Origin: Verrucomicrobiota bacterium
GTDB lineage: Bacteria; Verrucomicrobiota; Verrucomicrobiia; Verrucomicrobiales; DEV007
Reading direction: 5' to 3'
NCBI GenBank assembly: GCA_018970725.1
Contig: JAGWVU010000022.1
Location: 1-64,000 of the forward strand
DNA: 64,000 nt
This document shows, one piece after another, positions 1 through 8,999 of the stretch. The notes under the pieces are model-generated. The model was not told the origin of the DNA, did no database searches, and saw only the letters and a program-made list of their open reading frames with translations. How positions within the stretch are numbered: position 1 is the first letter of the stretch; each line of letters starts with the position of its first letter. The position numbers and the translations under genes were made by a program.

Positions 1-2
1 CG

Positions 3-3000
3 ACTTCACTCAACGACGTTTACGCCATCGCCGACAAGGTCCTCGACAGCGTCGACCAGTCCTCCTACGGCCGGGTGATCCTGAAGTCCGGCAACGTCTA
101 CATCACGCCCAATAGCTTCGTGAGTCCCGCGACCCAAGCGGACGTCAACACCGCCATCAACGCCAAGTTGGCCGCCGGAGATACCGTCAACGTCCAACCC
201 GGCGTTTACGTCAACTCCCCCACCATCACCAGCAATGGCGGCGGCGCGTCCGGCAGCGTGAGCATCCCGGAGAACACCACCGCCGTCACCACCGTGACCG
301 CCACCGGCACTGCGGTCGCCGTCGTCCCGTTCACCTTCAGTCTCACCGGCGGCGCGGACCAGGCCCGGTTCACCATCAATTCCTCCACCGGCGTTCTGAC
401 CTTCGCTTCCGCTCCCGACTTCGAAGCCCCGTCCGACGCCGGCGCCAACAATGTTTATGAAGTCATCGTGACCGCGACCGCCAGCGGAGTCGGCAGCCTC
501 ACCGATTCCCAGACCCTCAATGTCACCGTCACCAATGTGGACGTTCCAACCATCGCGTCGCCGACGGCTACAGCCGTCACGCCGACCTTCGTGACCTTGG
601 GCGGGAACGTCACTGACGACGGCGGGACCTCGGCCAACGGCGGGGCCTCGATCACCGGAAGAGGCGTGGTCTACGCCCTGACCAGCGTGAACTCAAATCC
701 CGAACTCGGGGGAAGCGGCGTCAGCCAATTGACCGCCGCGGGGACCACCGGCCTCTTGAGCATCCGGTTCGGCGGCTTGGCCGAGGAGTTGGCTTACAGC
801 TTCAAGGTTTACGCGACCAACAGCGAGGGGACCGCTTACTCCTCCACCGGCACCTTCACCACGCAGAGCACCAACGCCAAGCTGGGCAACCTGGTGCTGG
901 GCAGCGGCTCGCTGAATCCCACCTTCTCCAGCACCACAACCGCCTACAGCGCCGAAGTGCGAAACAAGGTCACCACGTTGACCGTTACCCCCACGGCGGC
1001 TCAGGCGAATGCCACCATCCAGGTTCGCAAGTCCGCCACCGGCTTCAGTTATGCCCCGGTAACCAGCGGCACCGCCAGTAGCGCACTTCCCATCGGCGTC
1101 GGGAGCAACACCATCGACATTCTGGTCACCGCCCAGGACGGGGTGACCACGGAACTTTACAAAGTCACCGTGACGCGTCCCGCTCCGGTTCTCGTCGTGA
1201 CCGCCCCGATCAACGGGGCCGTGAGCACGATTCTCCCATTTCTCGCCTATGGAACGGCTGCGGACGCGGACAACCTCGACAAGGTCGAGCTGACCCTGAA
1301 CGGAGGTTCACTCGGCGCGGCGACCCTCGGCACACCGGCGGGCGATGTGACCCCCTGGTCTCTCGAGATCAATCCCGCCGCCGGTAGCAACACGCTCGAG
1401 GTGAAGGCTTTCGACCAACAGGGCAATTCCACCACGGTCACGAAGACCTTCGATTTCACCCCGCGCTACACCCTCACGATCAATCGCACCGTTCCCGCGG
1501 GAATGGAGTCGACCCGCGACTCGGTCGGCATCGTGATCCTGTCCGGCGGATCCGGGTTTTCCAACTTGGTGCCGGCAACCGCCCATGCGGAGCCGCGGAC
1601 TTCTTCGGTCGTGCCCGCCACCGTGGTGACCCTGACAGCGTCCGCCCGGCCCGGTTATGTCTTCAGTGATTGGACTTTGCCAACTTTGTCACCGCCCGCT
1701 TCCGCCACTGCACTGGGCAACGTCGCCACCCTGACCATGCCCTCCGCTGACGCCTCCATCACCGCAAACTTCGTTAGCAACGCGGTATTCTCGGGACCGA
1801 CTGGGAGCGGCAACACCTTCCAAGGTCTCATTCTGCCCGACGGGCCTGCCACCGCAACCGGGAACGACACCGTGGGTGCCTTGGATGGAACGCTGTCCAC
1901 CACCGGCGAGTTCTCCGGCCGGCTGCGGATGGGAGGTTCCTCCTACGGCTTCACCGCCTACTTCTTCGGGAACGGTTCGGCCACCTTCCGCGTGGCCGGT
2001 GTGCCGAGTTCCTCGATCACCCTCGGCGGGCGAACCCTGACCCTCAGCTACGACACGACATCCAAGGACGCCATCACCGTCACGGTTACCGACGGCCTCA
2101 AAACCAGCGCTGGAGTGGCCCGGCGGGCCATCTACAGCGCGACCAACCTCGTGGGGAGCACCTTCCTCAACACCAAATTCCCGGCCACCGGAACGAACGT
2201 CCCAGCGTCCAACAATCGCGGCACCTACACCGTCGCCTTCACCCCCCCGAGTGCGCCCAGTACGAATTATCCACAGGGTAACGGCTACGTCACGGTGACC
2301 CTGACCAACACGGGTGATGTCTCCGGGACCGCCACTCTCGCGGACGGCACGACCTTTCTGTTCAGCTCGGATTTGGTCAGTGGCAACCAATGCCCCGTTT
2401 TCGCCCAACTCGTCACGCCGGGCCAGGCGGCCTCCAATCTGGGTGGAGCCTTCCTCGGAACGTTGGTCTTTGACCCCGCGCAAACCGACACCGACGTCGC
2501 GGGATCCGATCTTCTTTGGATCCGGCCATCCGTCACGGGGTTGTCCCCTGTCACCGGTGGCGCCGCCGCTGCCGCTCTCTACACGAGCGGTTGGCCCTCG
2601 GGAATCTCCGTCAATGCCATCGGCGCTCTCTATGACAACACCAAGGACCTCCAGGAGGGGATCGACAGAGATGGTCCCAGCACCGATGTCGATGGAGCCC
2701 CCTTGGCCTATGAAGACGGCAAACTCGTCTTCTCCGGAGGCAAGCTGAACCCGGCCCCCATCACCCTGACCAACTTCATTGTGTCCGGCAATACCGTCAC
2801 CAAGATCCCGCTGACCGATCCGGCCTTCACCCTGGGGGCCTCAACGGCGACCGGTTCCTTCACGGGAACGTTCCGGGCCGGTTGGGGCTCAGGCTCCACA
2901 TCCACCCCGAACTACAGGGGCATCCTCCTGCAGAAAGGCAGCAACAAGGGCGGCTACGGCTTTTTCATCAGCAACCGGTCGGGTGATGTCGATCCCGAGT

Positions 3001-4844
3001 CCGGCGGTGTGCGCCTCACCCTGGAGCCGCTTACCGGAGCCAAGGCACCGGTCACATCGACTTTGGCGGGCGGGTCCAACCTCAGCACCACCTGGCCCTA
3101 CATCTTGACAGGGAGCGCCGGCAATGCCCGCGGGGTCAAGGCCGTGGAAGTCGCACTTAACGGCGGAACAGCTCAATTGGCAACGCTCGGCGCCGCCAGC
3201 AGCTCCGGCTCAAGACCCTACAGCATCGCGATCAACCCGGTTTCAGGCTCCAACACCGCGGAGATCACAGTGGTTGACTTGCGCGGCAACCGGTCTTCCA
3301 CGACCGTAACTTTCAACTTCACCCGCCGGTTCCCCGTGGCGATCACCCGCACCGCCCCGGTGTCGTTGGATTCGGCCGGCTCGGTCAGCCTGACCACGGC
3401 ACCCACCGGGCGGGCTTCCGCCCTGACTCCTTCCACCGCCAACGCCCCGACCCGCACCTCGGATGTGGAAGTGGGCGCGCAGGTGACCCTCACCGCCGCT
3501 CCGAGACCCGGTTACGCCTTCGTCGGATGGACCGGTCTGCCCTCACCCGGCTCCACCGTCACCGGAAACGTGGCCAGTTTCATCATGCCATCGGGTTCCC
3601 TGAACATCACGGCGGCTTTCGATGACGTCGACAACCTGTTCCCTGGTCCCACCGGATCCGGCAACGCCTTCTTTGGCCTGATCCGGCCGCAGGGCGCCAC
3701 TCCGGCCGGCAACTCCACGGTCGGCTTCCTCAACGTCACCCTCAACAACTCCAACGGGACCTTCTCCGGTTCGGTGCGGATCAATGGCGGCAGCGCGGCG
3801 ATCCCTGCCAACTCCACCTTCTTCGGAAATGGGGATGCGACCTTCCTCTCCGGCACCACCCGCAGAAACACGTTTCAATTCAGCGTTGGGGGCGTCAGCT
3901 ACACGCTGGGCCTCAGCCTGAACACCAGCGGAGCCAGCGACGTGATCACCGCCACCCTGACCACCCCATCCAGCACCAGCAGCGGTGAGGCCAAGCGGGC
4001 GAAATACAGCACCGGCAGCACCTACCATCCCAGCAACCGCACCTTCACGGTGGCCCTTCCGAGCAAGACCCAGCCCGGGTCGTCCCCCCCGGCGGCCTCG
4101 ACCTATCCTCAGGGAGATGGCTTCGCCACCCTGACCGTCACACCCGCCGGCGGGGTCACTCTCACCGGCACCTTGGCGGACGACAGCGCCTTCAGCGCCT
4201 CCACCGTGCTCGTCGCCACCTCAACGCCTGGCGCGACCGCCGAAGTTCCCTTCCTCGCCCAGATCCTCACTCCGGGGTCAACCACGGCGCAGGGCTCAAG
4301 CTTGAGCGGAACCCTTGTGATCGACACCACTCTGACCGACAGTGATCTCACCGGCACCAACCTGCTCTGGATCCGGCCATCAGTCACCGAAGGTTCGTCG
4401 ACCGCCACCAAGCTCTATACCGCGGGCTGGCCCACGGGAATCGTGATCGACGCCCTCGGGGCCATTTACACCAACACCACGTCCGTCCAATCCAGCCTTG
4501 GAGCCGGGGCGAACAACCCAACCCTGGGGAACGCAACCCTGGCCTTCGCGGATGGCAAATTGGTGAGCCCGGTCACGGTCACCAACTTCAATATTGTCAG
4601 CAGTAGCGTCGCCCGGATTCCCACCACCACCACAACGTTCAGCTTGTCCGTCTCGGCCGCCACCGGCAGCTTCTCCGGAATCTTCACTCCGAATTGGACT
4701 CAAGCCTCCTCAACCAAGCCCACCTTCAAGGGGATCATCCTGCAAAAAGGTGCCAACCGGGGCGGATTCGGGTTCTTCATTAGCAATCGCACCAGCGACA
4801 ACGATCCGGAGAGCGGCGGCGTGAGCCTCACCAAGCGCCCCTGA
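3..4844 (+). CDS. Giant secreted Ig-like/cadherin-like and InlB-repeat protein (5' end outside window)
   Basis: The reading frame is open from the first complete codon at base 3, so the start and any signal peptide lie upstream; the first in-window GTG (75) is probably internal. About 1613 residues are visible. In order I see a cadherin-like stretch (bases ~240-540), a fibronectin-like module (~540-870), a cadherin-like beta-sandwich module ending in LYKVTVTRP (~880-1190), then two tandem ~1.8 kb units (about 1190-3033 and 3034-4844). Each unit has an Ig-like part, an InlB-type B-repeat with a GYVFSDW or GYAFVGW core, and a C-terminal module opening with GPTGSGN and ending in GFFISNR-SGD/TSD-xDPESGGV. 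Composition is rich in Thr, Ser, Gly and Ala with almost no Cys, typical of exported adhesin-like or polymer-binding proteins. No catalytic motif was recognised, and function is unknown beyond likely surface or extracellular location. Confidence 0.8.
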   Translation, partial: TSLNDVYAIADKVLDSVDQSSYGRVILKSGNVYITPNSFVSPATQADVNTAINAKLAAGDTVNVQPGVYVNSPTITSNGGGASGSVSIPENTTAVTTVTATGTAVAVVPFTFSLTGGADQARFTINSSTGVLTFASAPDFEAPSDAGANNVYEVIVTATASGVGSLTDSQTLNVTVTNVDVPTIASPTATAVTPTFVTLGGNVTDDGGTSANGGASITGRGVVYALTSVNSNPELGGSGVSQLTAAGTTGLLSIRFGGLAEELAYSFKVYATNSEGTAYSSTGTFTTQSTNAKLGNLVLGSGSLNPTFSSTTTAYSAEVRNKVTTLTVTPTAAQANATIQVRKSATGFSYAPVTSGTASSALPIGVGSNTIDILVTAQDGVTTELYKVTVTRPAPVLVVTAPINGAVSTILPFLAYGTAADADNLDKVELTLNGGSLGAATLGTPAGDVTPWSLEINPAAGSNTLEVKAFDQQGNSTTVTKTFDFTPRYTLTINRTVPAGMESTRDSVGIVILSGGSGFSNLVPATAHAEPRTSSVVPATVVTLTASARPGYVFSDWTLPTLSPPASATALGNVATLTMPSADASITANFVSNAVFSGPTGSGNTFQGLILPDGPATATGNDTVGALDGTLSTTGEFSGRLRMGGSSYGFTAYFFGNGSATFRVAGVPSSSITLGGRTLTLSYDTTSKDAITVTVTDGLKTSAGVARRAIYSATNLVGSTFLNTKFPATGTNVPASNNRGTYTVAFTPPSAPSTNYPQGNGYVTVTLTNTGDVSGTATLADGTTFLFSSDLVSGNQCPVFAQLVTPGQAASNLGGAFLGTLVFDPAQTDTDVAGSDLLWIRPSVTGLSPVTGGAAAAALYTSGWPSGISVNAIGALYDNTKDLQEGIDRDGPSTDVDGAPLAYEDGKLVFSGGKLNPAPITLTNFIVSGNTVTKIPLTDPAFTLGASTATGSFTGTFRAGWGSGSTSTPNYRGILLQKGSNKGGYGFFISNRSGDVDPESGGVRLTLEPLTGAKAPVTSTLAGGSNLSTTWPYILTGSAGNARGVKAVEVALNGGTAQLATLGAASSSGSRPYSIAINPVSGSNTAEITVVDLRGNRSSTTVTFNFTRRFPVAITRTAPVSLDSAGSVSLTTAPTGRASALTPSTANAPTRTSDVEVGAQVTLTAAPRPGYAFVGWTGLPSPGSTVTGNVASFIMPSGSLNITAAFDDVDNLFPGPTGSGNAFFGLIRPQGATPAGNSTVGFLNVTLNNSNGTFSGSVRINGGSAAIPANSTFFGNGDATFLSGTTRRNTFQFSVGGVSYTLGLSLNTSGASDVITATLTTPSSTSSGEAKRAKYSTGSTYHPSNRTFTVALPSKTQPGSSPPAASTYPQGDGFATLTVTPAGGVTLTGTLADDSAFSASTVLVATSTPGATAEVPFLAQILTPGSTTAQGSSLSGTLVIDTTLTDSDLTGTNLLWIRPSVTEGSSTATKLYTAGWPTGIVIDALGAIYTNTTSVQSSLGAGANNPTLGNATLAFADGKLVSPVTVTNFNIVSSSVARIPTTTTTFSLSVSAATGSFSGIFTPNWTQASSTKPTFKGIILQKGANRGGFGFFISNRTSDNDPESGGVSLTKRP

Positions 4845-4856
4845 TCGCGAACCATC

Positions 4857-4896
4857 CTCCGGCCACCGCAGGGAAAATCCTGCCGGTGGCCCGGAG
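4857..4896 (+). terminator. Probable terminator hairpin after the giant secreted protein
   Basis: Just 12 bases after the stop at 4844, the arm at 4857-4872 (CTCCGGCCACCGCAGG) pairs with 4879-4896 (CCTGCCGGTGGCCCGGAG), with two single-base bulges and a six-base GAAAAT loop. There is no U tract, so it may work as a 3'-stabilising stem or with Rho. Confidence 0.5.
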
Positions 4897-5368
4897 ATCC
4901 ACCCGGATCATCGTTGCTTCACCAAGGCCGAACGGTCCGGGACAGGATCGCCCGGGGCGAAACTCCCGGTTCCTCCCCCAAAGATCCGAACCATCCCGCT
5001 GGGGAGCGGCTCAGAGATTACTTAACAAGACCTGACTGTTTCGAAGGTCTGTGCCAGCGTGCGCCCTGCCTCAAGGTTTTCAGTGGGACGAGGACGACAT
5101 GCGGCGGATCAAGACTCTTGCCTCGCGCCTTTGCGAAAAGGATCGGCGGGCCTACGCCGCCAGTTGGGCCGGGGCGGCGTGACGTTCATCGCCAATCTCT
5201 TCGGGTGGAGTCCCGAGACGATCAAAAAATTGGCCGGCGGGAAAGCTGCCAAGGATCCGCTGCGGAGGTGGCGTGGAGCCGGGCAGTCCAGTGCGCCCTG
5301 CAGAGCTTCGCGGCCTCGTCCGGAACTCCTTCCACAGGGATTGCGGCAGCAACTGCCCCCGGAAGGCC
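4897..5368. other. Gene-poor stretch with a repeat fragment
   Basis: No intact gene is supported here. Bases 4934-4961 (GGTCCGGGACAGGATCGCCCGGGGCGAA) closely match 39638-39666 and more loosely 39999-40027, so they belong to a dispersed repeat family. The second half contains a decayed transposase fragment, listed separately. Open frames across the stretch have the Arg/Pro-rich composition of non-coding GC-rich DNA. Confidence 0.5.
5078..5260 (+). pseudogene. Remnant of an ISAzo13-like transposase N-terminus, frameshifted
   Basis: One frame reads FQWDEDDMRRIKTL...LCEKDRRAYAA up to about 5161 and then stops at 5180. The +1-shifted frame continues from 5161 with LGRGGVTFIANLFGWSPETIKK. Joined, they resemble the N-terminal part of ISAzo13/Rhodopirellula-type transposases, where a conserved xxRRxxAA-x-EAxxLGxGGI-x-TG/FG-S--TI-KG pattern precedes the DDE domain. 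About four residues are missing at the junction and nothing of the DDE catalytic domain follows, so this is a broken fragment. The family call is from memory of the pattern, not a search. Confidence 0.45.
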
Positions 5369-6727
5369 TCAATAGTCTAACGCTTTCTCCTCCGATTGTG
5401 AACCTTTGATCCTTTCGTTTCCGGGGCCGGGCAGGCCTTGGTCCTTGGTCTCGGGGAGGAAGAGGAGCAGGAGAAGGCCGAGGAGAAAAAGGGTGCCGAG
5501 AAGAGCGACGGCGTCGCGCAGGTCGAGGACCTGTTTGAGACGGCCGGAGAGGAGGAGAACGGGAGCGGCGGCGAGGCGCCCGGCATTGAAACAGAAACTG
5601 GCTCCGGTGGCGCGGAGGTGATCGGGAAAGAGTTCCGGGAAGTAGATGGCATAACCGGCGTGACTGGCATAGGTGCAAAATCCGAAGAGGGGAAGAAGCA
5701 GGAGCATGGCGCCATAACCTTGCGGCAGATAACAGACCGCCGGGACCATGAGCAAGGCGAGGAGATGGAAGAACATGAAGGTGCGGCGGCGGCCGAATCT
5801 GGCGCAAACCGGACCAAACGCGAGTTGCCCCAAGCCCGCGCCAACCACCTGGATGATCCCGAAGGCGAACATCGCCTTTTGACCGGCCTCGACCGGGGAC
5901 ACGCCCTGGCGGAGGAGCAATTCACGGGTCAAATCCTGGGAAGCCACGCAAACACCCCAGAACGTGCCGAGTCCGACGGCGGCGAGGGCCATGCCGAGCA
6001 GGGCGCGGCGGCGCCAGACGCTGTGGCCGAAGAGATCGAGGAAGTTTCCCATCCTGACGCCGGAAGACTTGGCCTCCGCCCAACGTCCGGGCTCGCGGAT
6101 GGAGGCACGGACCCAAAGGGTGAGGAGGGCGGGCACGATGCCGGCTAGGTAGGCGAGGCGCCACTCGGAGGCGGCCCACATGCCGACCAGGGCGGCGAGC
6201 CAGGTGCCGAGCACCCCGGTGGCATGGAAGATGCCGCCGGCATGGGTGCGGGAATGTGAGGGAAACACTTCGGCCACGAGGGCGGCGGCCACCGCCCACT
6301 CGCCTCCAACGCCCATGGCCACGAGAAAACGGAGGACGCCGACCTGCCAGAGATCCGTGGCGAGGTAGGTGAGGCCGGAGAAGACCGAATAAAAGAGGAT
6401 GGTGAGGATCATGACGGGTTGCCGTCCGAACCGATCCCCGAGCGAGCCGAAGAGCAGACCGCCCAGCGTGCCGCCGGCGAGGAAGATGGCGAGGAAGCGA
6501 TCTCCCCAGAGTTTGACCTGTGGATCGTCCGGGCTCACCCCGAGCAGATCGGCCAGCATGGCTCCGCGGGTGATGTTGAAGAGCTGCCCCTCGAACGCAT
6601 CGAAGACCCAGCCGAGCGAGGCCACCACCAGCACCAACCACTGGCCGGCGGTCACCCCCTCATACCATTTGGGATGGGCGGAAGACTTGTCCAATTCGTA
6701 ATCAGGTGAGGGATTTTTTCTCGCCAT
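5369..6727 (-). CDS. MFS transporter, sugar/metabolite porter type
   Basis: A 452-residue protein with about twelve hydrophobic segments. The loop between helices 2 and 3 carries GDRFGRQPVM, the classic MFS G-D-x-x-GR motif. A PETKDQG near the C-terminus resembles the PETKG motif of sugar porters, and the matching second-half loop is ARFGRRRT. The frame extends upstream of ATG 6727, but that part is Pro/Ser-rich and overlaps the preceding dehydrogenase, so I place the start at [11 protein letters not shown]. This start overlaps the 3' end of the dehydrogenase by 26 bases, which suggests translational coupling. It is the last gene of a three-gene minus-strand operon and presumably imports the substrate used by the two oxidoreductases. 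The substrate cannot be read from sequence. Confidence 0.85.
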   Translation of the reverse strand: MARKNPSPDYELDKSSAHPKWYEGVTAGQWLVLVVASLGWVFDAFEGQLFNITRGAMLADLLGVSPDDPQVKLWGDRFLAIFLAGGTLGGLLFGSLGDRFGRQPVMILTILFYSVFSGLTYLATDLWQVGVLRFLVAMGVGGEWAVAAALVAEVFPSHSRTHAGGIFHATGVLGTWLAALVGMWAASEWRLAYLAGIVPALLTLWVRASIREPGRWAEAKSSGVRMGNFLDLFGHSVWRRRALLGMALAAVGLGTFWGVCVASQDLTRELLLRQGVSPVEAGQKAMFAFGIIQVVGAGLGQLAFGPVCARFGRRRTFMFFHLLALLMVPAVCYLPQGYGAMLLLLPLFGFCTYASHAGYAIYFPELFPDHLRATGASFCFNAGRLAAAPVLLLSGRLKQVLDLRDAVALLGTLFLLGLLLLLFLPETKDQGLPGPGNERIKGSQSEEKALDY

Positions 6728-7736
6728 GAAGCGCGGATTCCGCCGCGAGGAGACACATTCTGACGGCCCACCAACCATCGTGGGCGGTGGCGTGGAGCGG
6801 AGAACCGGTGCGGATGGCCCGGGCGACGCACTCGATTTCCCGCACCAATTCGAAGACCTCGCCGGCGGGACCGCCGCAATCGATCTCCCTGACGGTGGTG
6901 CCATCGTGGTGTTTGAGGGAGAAGGTGGGGGTGAAGGTGCGGTCCATGGCTCCACTCCATGAAGCCCATAGCGAGCCCGAGCTGCCGGTGACCTTGGCCA
7001 CCTGATGATGTTCGAAAGCGGCGAGGGTCTGGCTGATCACGGCATAACCGCCGCCGGGAAAATCGAGGAGGGCGCTGAAATTGTCCGCGAGCCCGGGTTG
7101 ATCGGGATTCCGGGCCTTGGCCCGGGCGGTGACCGCGACCGGTTCACCGAGACCGCCGAGATACCAGCGGGCGAGGTCAAAGAAGTGGATCGGTTCCTCG
7201 AGAATCCAGTTTCCCACGCGATCGAGGTCATAACGCCAGCCGCCCGAGCCGGGCCGGTAAGGTTTGCGCCAGAGTTCGATGAGACAGTAATGCGGTTCGC
7301 CGATGGCGCCTTCGGCGATCATTTTTTGGACCCGGCCCCAGAGGTTGGAGAGCCGGAGTTCAAAGCCGAGGGCGAGGAGGCGGCCGGTCGATTCCGCGGC
7401 TCGGAGGATGGACTGGCAGTCGTCGAGGGTGGCGGCCATCGGCTTTTCGAGGAGCACGGCCTTGCCGGCCTGGAGGGCGGCCACGGTGATCTCCCGGTGC
7501 AGGTGGGTGGGCACGGCGATGCTAACCGCCTCAATATCCTCACGCCGCAGCAGTTCCTGGAAATCGGCGAGGACCGGGACGCCGGGGTGAGCCGAGCGGG
7601 CGGCGGCCTGGGACTCCGGCGAGCGGGCGCTGATGGCGGCGAGTTCCGCGCCGGAGGCCTCGGTGATGGCCCGGGCGTGGTGGCTGCCCCAGGCTCCGAA
7701 GCCGATGAGTCCAAAACGAACGGTGGAATCCTTCAT
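6702..7736 (-). CDS. Gfo/Idh/MocA family NAD(P)-dependent oxidoreductase
   Basis: This 344-residue protein has an N-terminal Rossmann fold with [14 protein letters not shown] (residues ~9-22) and the diagnostic EKP at residues 97-99, where the Lys acts in catalysis. The C-terminal substrate domain contains [16 protein letters not shown], in the place where the family has its D/E-x3-H catalytic motif. Such enzymes usually oxidise or reduce hydroxyl groups of sugars, inositols or derivatives. The start ATG overlaps the stop of the upstream flavin monooxygenase as ATGA (4 bases), and its 3' end overlaps the MFS start, so the three genes form one tightly coupled operon. Substrate is not predictable; the family assignment is secure. 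Confidence 0.9.
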   Translation of the reverse strand: MKDSTVRFGLIGFGAWGSHHARAITEASGAELAAISARSPESQAAARSAHPGVPVLADFQELLRREDIEAVSIAVPTHLHREITVAALQAGKAVLLEKPMAATLDDCQSILRAAESTGRLLALGFELRLSNLWGRVQKMIAEGAIGEPHYCLIELWRKPYRPGSGGWRYDLDRVGNWILEEPIHFFDLARWYLGGLGEPVAVTARAKARNPDQPGLADNFSALLDFPGGGYAVISQTLAAFEHHQVAKVTGSSGSLWASWSGAMDRTFTPTFSLKHHDGTTVREIDCGGPAGEVFELVREIECVARAIRTGSPLHATAHDGWWAVRMCLLAAESALHGEKKSLT

Positions 7737-8908
7737 GAGCGGGTGGCGGTGGTGAGCGGGGTGACCGGATGGTCGACCCGTCGCCCTTGGACTTCATTGA
7801 GGCGGCAGGTATCGAGCCGTGGCAGGACATAACGGGCGAAGAGATCGCACTCCCCGAGATGCGGATACCCGCTGAAAATAAATGCGCGGATTCCCATGTC
7901 CATATAGCAGCGCAATTTGGCGAGGATCTGGTCCGGATCACCGACCAAGGCGCTGCCGCAACCGGATCGGGCCAGGCCGATGCCTGACCAGACATGAGGC
8001 TCGATGAAGAGATCCTGATCGGCCCGGGCTCGGAGTTCATCCTGACGCAAGACGCCGGCGCTCTGGCTATCCTGGGAACGGTTTTTGATTTCGCGCCCCT
8101 TGTCGGGATCAAGCTTGGAGATCAGGCGTTTGGCGGCGGCGCGGGCTTCCGACTCGGTCTCACGAACGATCACATGGATGCGAAGCCCGAAATCGATGAG
8201 GCGACCGTAAGCCGCAGCCGCGGACGCCACTTCGTGCATGGTCTCCGCCAATTTTTCCGCGGTCTCCGGCCACATGAGAAAGACGTCGCAATGCCTGGCG
8301 CACAAATTCCTCGCGAGCGGGGAGATGCCGCCGAAATAAAGCAAGGGTCCGCCGTTTTGTTGGTAGGGACGAGCAGGCTCGGTGGTGGGCAAGGAAAAAT
8401 TGTAAAACCTGCCGCGCCACTCAAGCGGCCCCTCGCTGCTCCACAAAGCCTGGAGGATACGGATGACCTCGCTGCTTCGCTCATAACGATCCTCATTGCT
8501 CTCGCGCAAGCCGGGCAGGTCCGAGGAAATGATGTTGAGGCAGAGCCGGCCGCCGGCGATGTGGTCGACGGTGGCGATGGCGCGTGCTAGCATGGGGGGC
8601 CAGACTTCGCCCATCCGCAAGGCGACCAGTTGGTTGATCTGTTGGACCTGGGGCGCCATGGCGGCGGCGAACCCGAGGGCATCCTGACCGGCGATCCAGC
8701 CTGACGGGAGCAGAATGTTCTGGAAACCGTGGGCATCCGCCTGGCGCACGATGGCGGCGCAATGCTCGTAGCTGCTGCGCAGGGCACCGTCGGGCACGCC
8801 GAGGAACTCGTAGTCATCCCCACAGAGCGCCGAAAACCAGGCGACCTCGACTTTGGGCTCGGGAGAGCGGATCGGTGGAGCGGAGAGAGTCATCGGAATG
8901 GGGCGCAT
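7733..8908 (-). CDS. LLM-class flavin-dependent monooxygenase (SsuD-like)
   Basis: A 391-residue TIM-barrel luciferase-like monooxygenase closest in style to alkanesulfonate monooxygenase SsuD. It has [29 protein letters not shown] and [26 protein letters not shown] in the order seen in SsuD-type enzymes, and a C-terminal [10 protein letters not shown]...[13 protein letters not shown]. It would use FMNH2 and O2 to cleave C-S or similar bonds. ATG 8908 is preferred because GAGG lies about seven bases upstream; ATG 8893 is an alternative, and the frame extending to 9001 is not needed. It heads the operon with the dehydrogenase and MFS transporter. No flavin reductase gene is in the window. SsuD itself is not certain, since dibenzothiophene- or nitrilotriacetate-type monooxygenases are related. 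Confidence 0.87.
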   Translation of the reverse strand: MRPIPMTLSAPPIRSPEPKVEVAWFSALCGDDYEFLGVPDGALRSSYEHCAAIVRQADAHGFQNILLPSGWIAGQDALGFAAAMAPQVQQINQLVALRMGEVWPPMLARAIATVDHIAGGRLCLNIISSDLPGLRESNEDRYERSSEVIRILQALWSSEGPLEWRGRFYNFSLPTTEPARPYQQNGGPLLYFGGISPLARNLCARHCDVFLMWPETAEKLAETMHEVASAAAAYGRLIDFGLRIHVIVRETESEARAAAKRLISKLDPDKGREIKNRSQDSQSAGVLRQDELRARADQDLFIEPHVWSGIGLARSGCGSALVGDPDQILAKLRCYMDMGIRAFIFSGYPHLGECDLFARYVLPRLDTCRLNEVQGRRVDHPVTPLTTATRS

Positions 8909-8999
8909 CTTGACCTCGTCTTCACGGCCGGGACAACGGTTTTTTTCGCGCAAGAGTTCGTTCCGCCCCCACGTGGAGGCAGGGGAAACCCGGGAATTC

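Noticed and set aside
5438-6148. An acidic, Glu-rich plus-strand frame opposite the MFS transporter
   Set aside because: High Glu is the expected antisense of the Leu/Phe-rich transporter in this frame.
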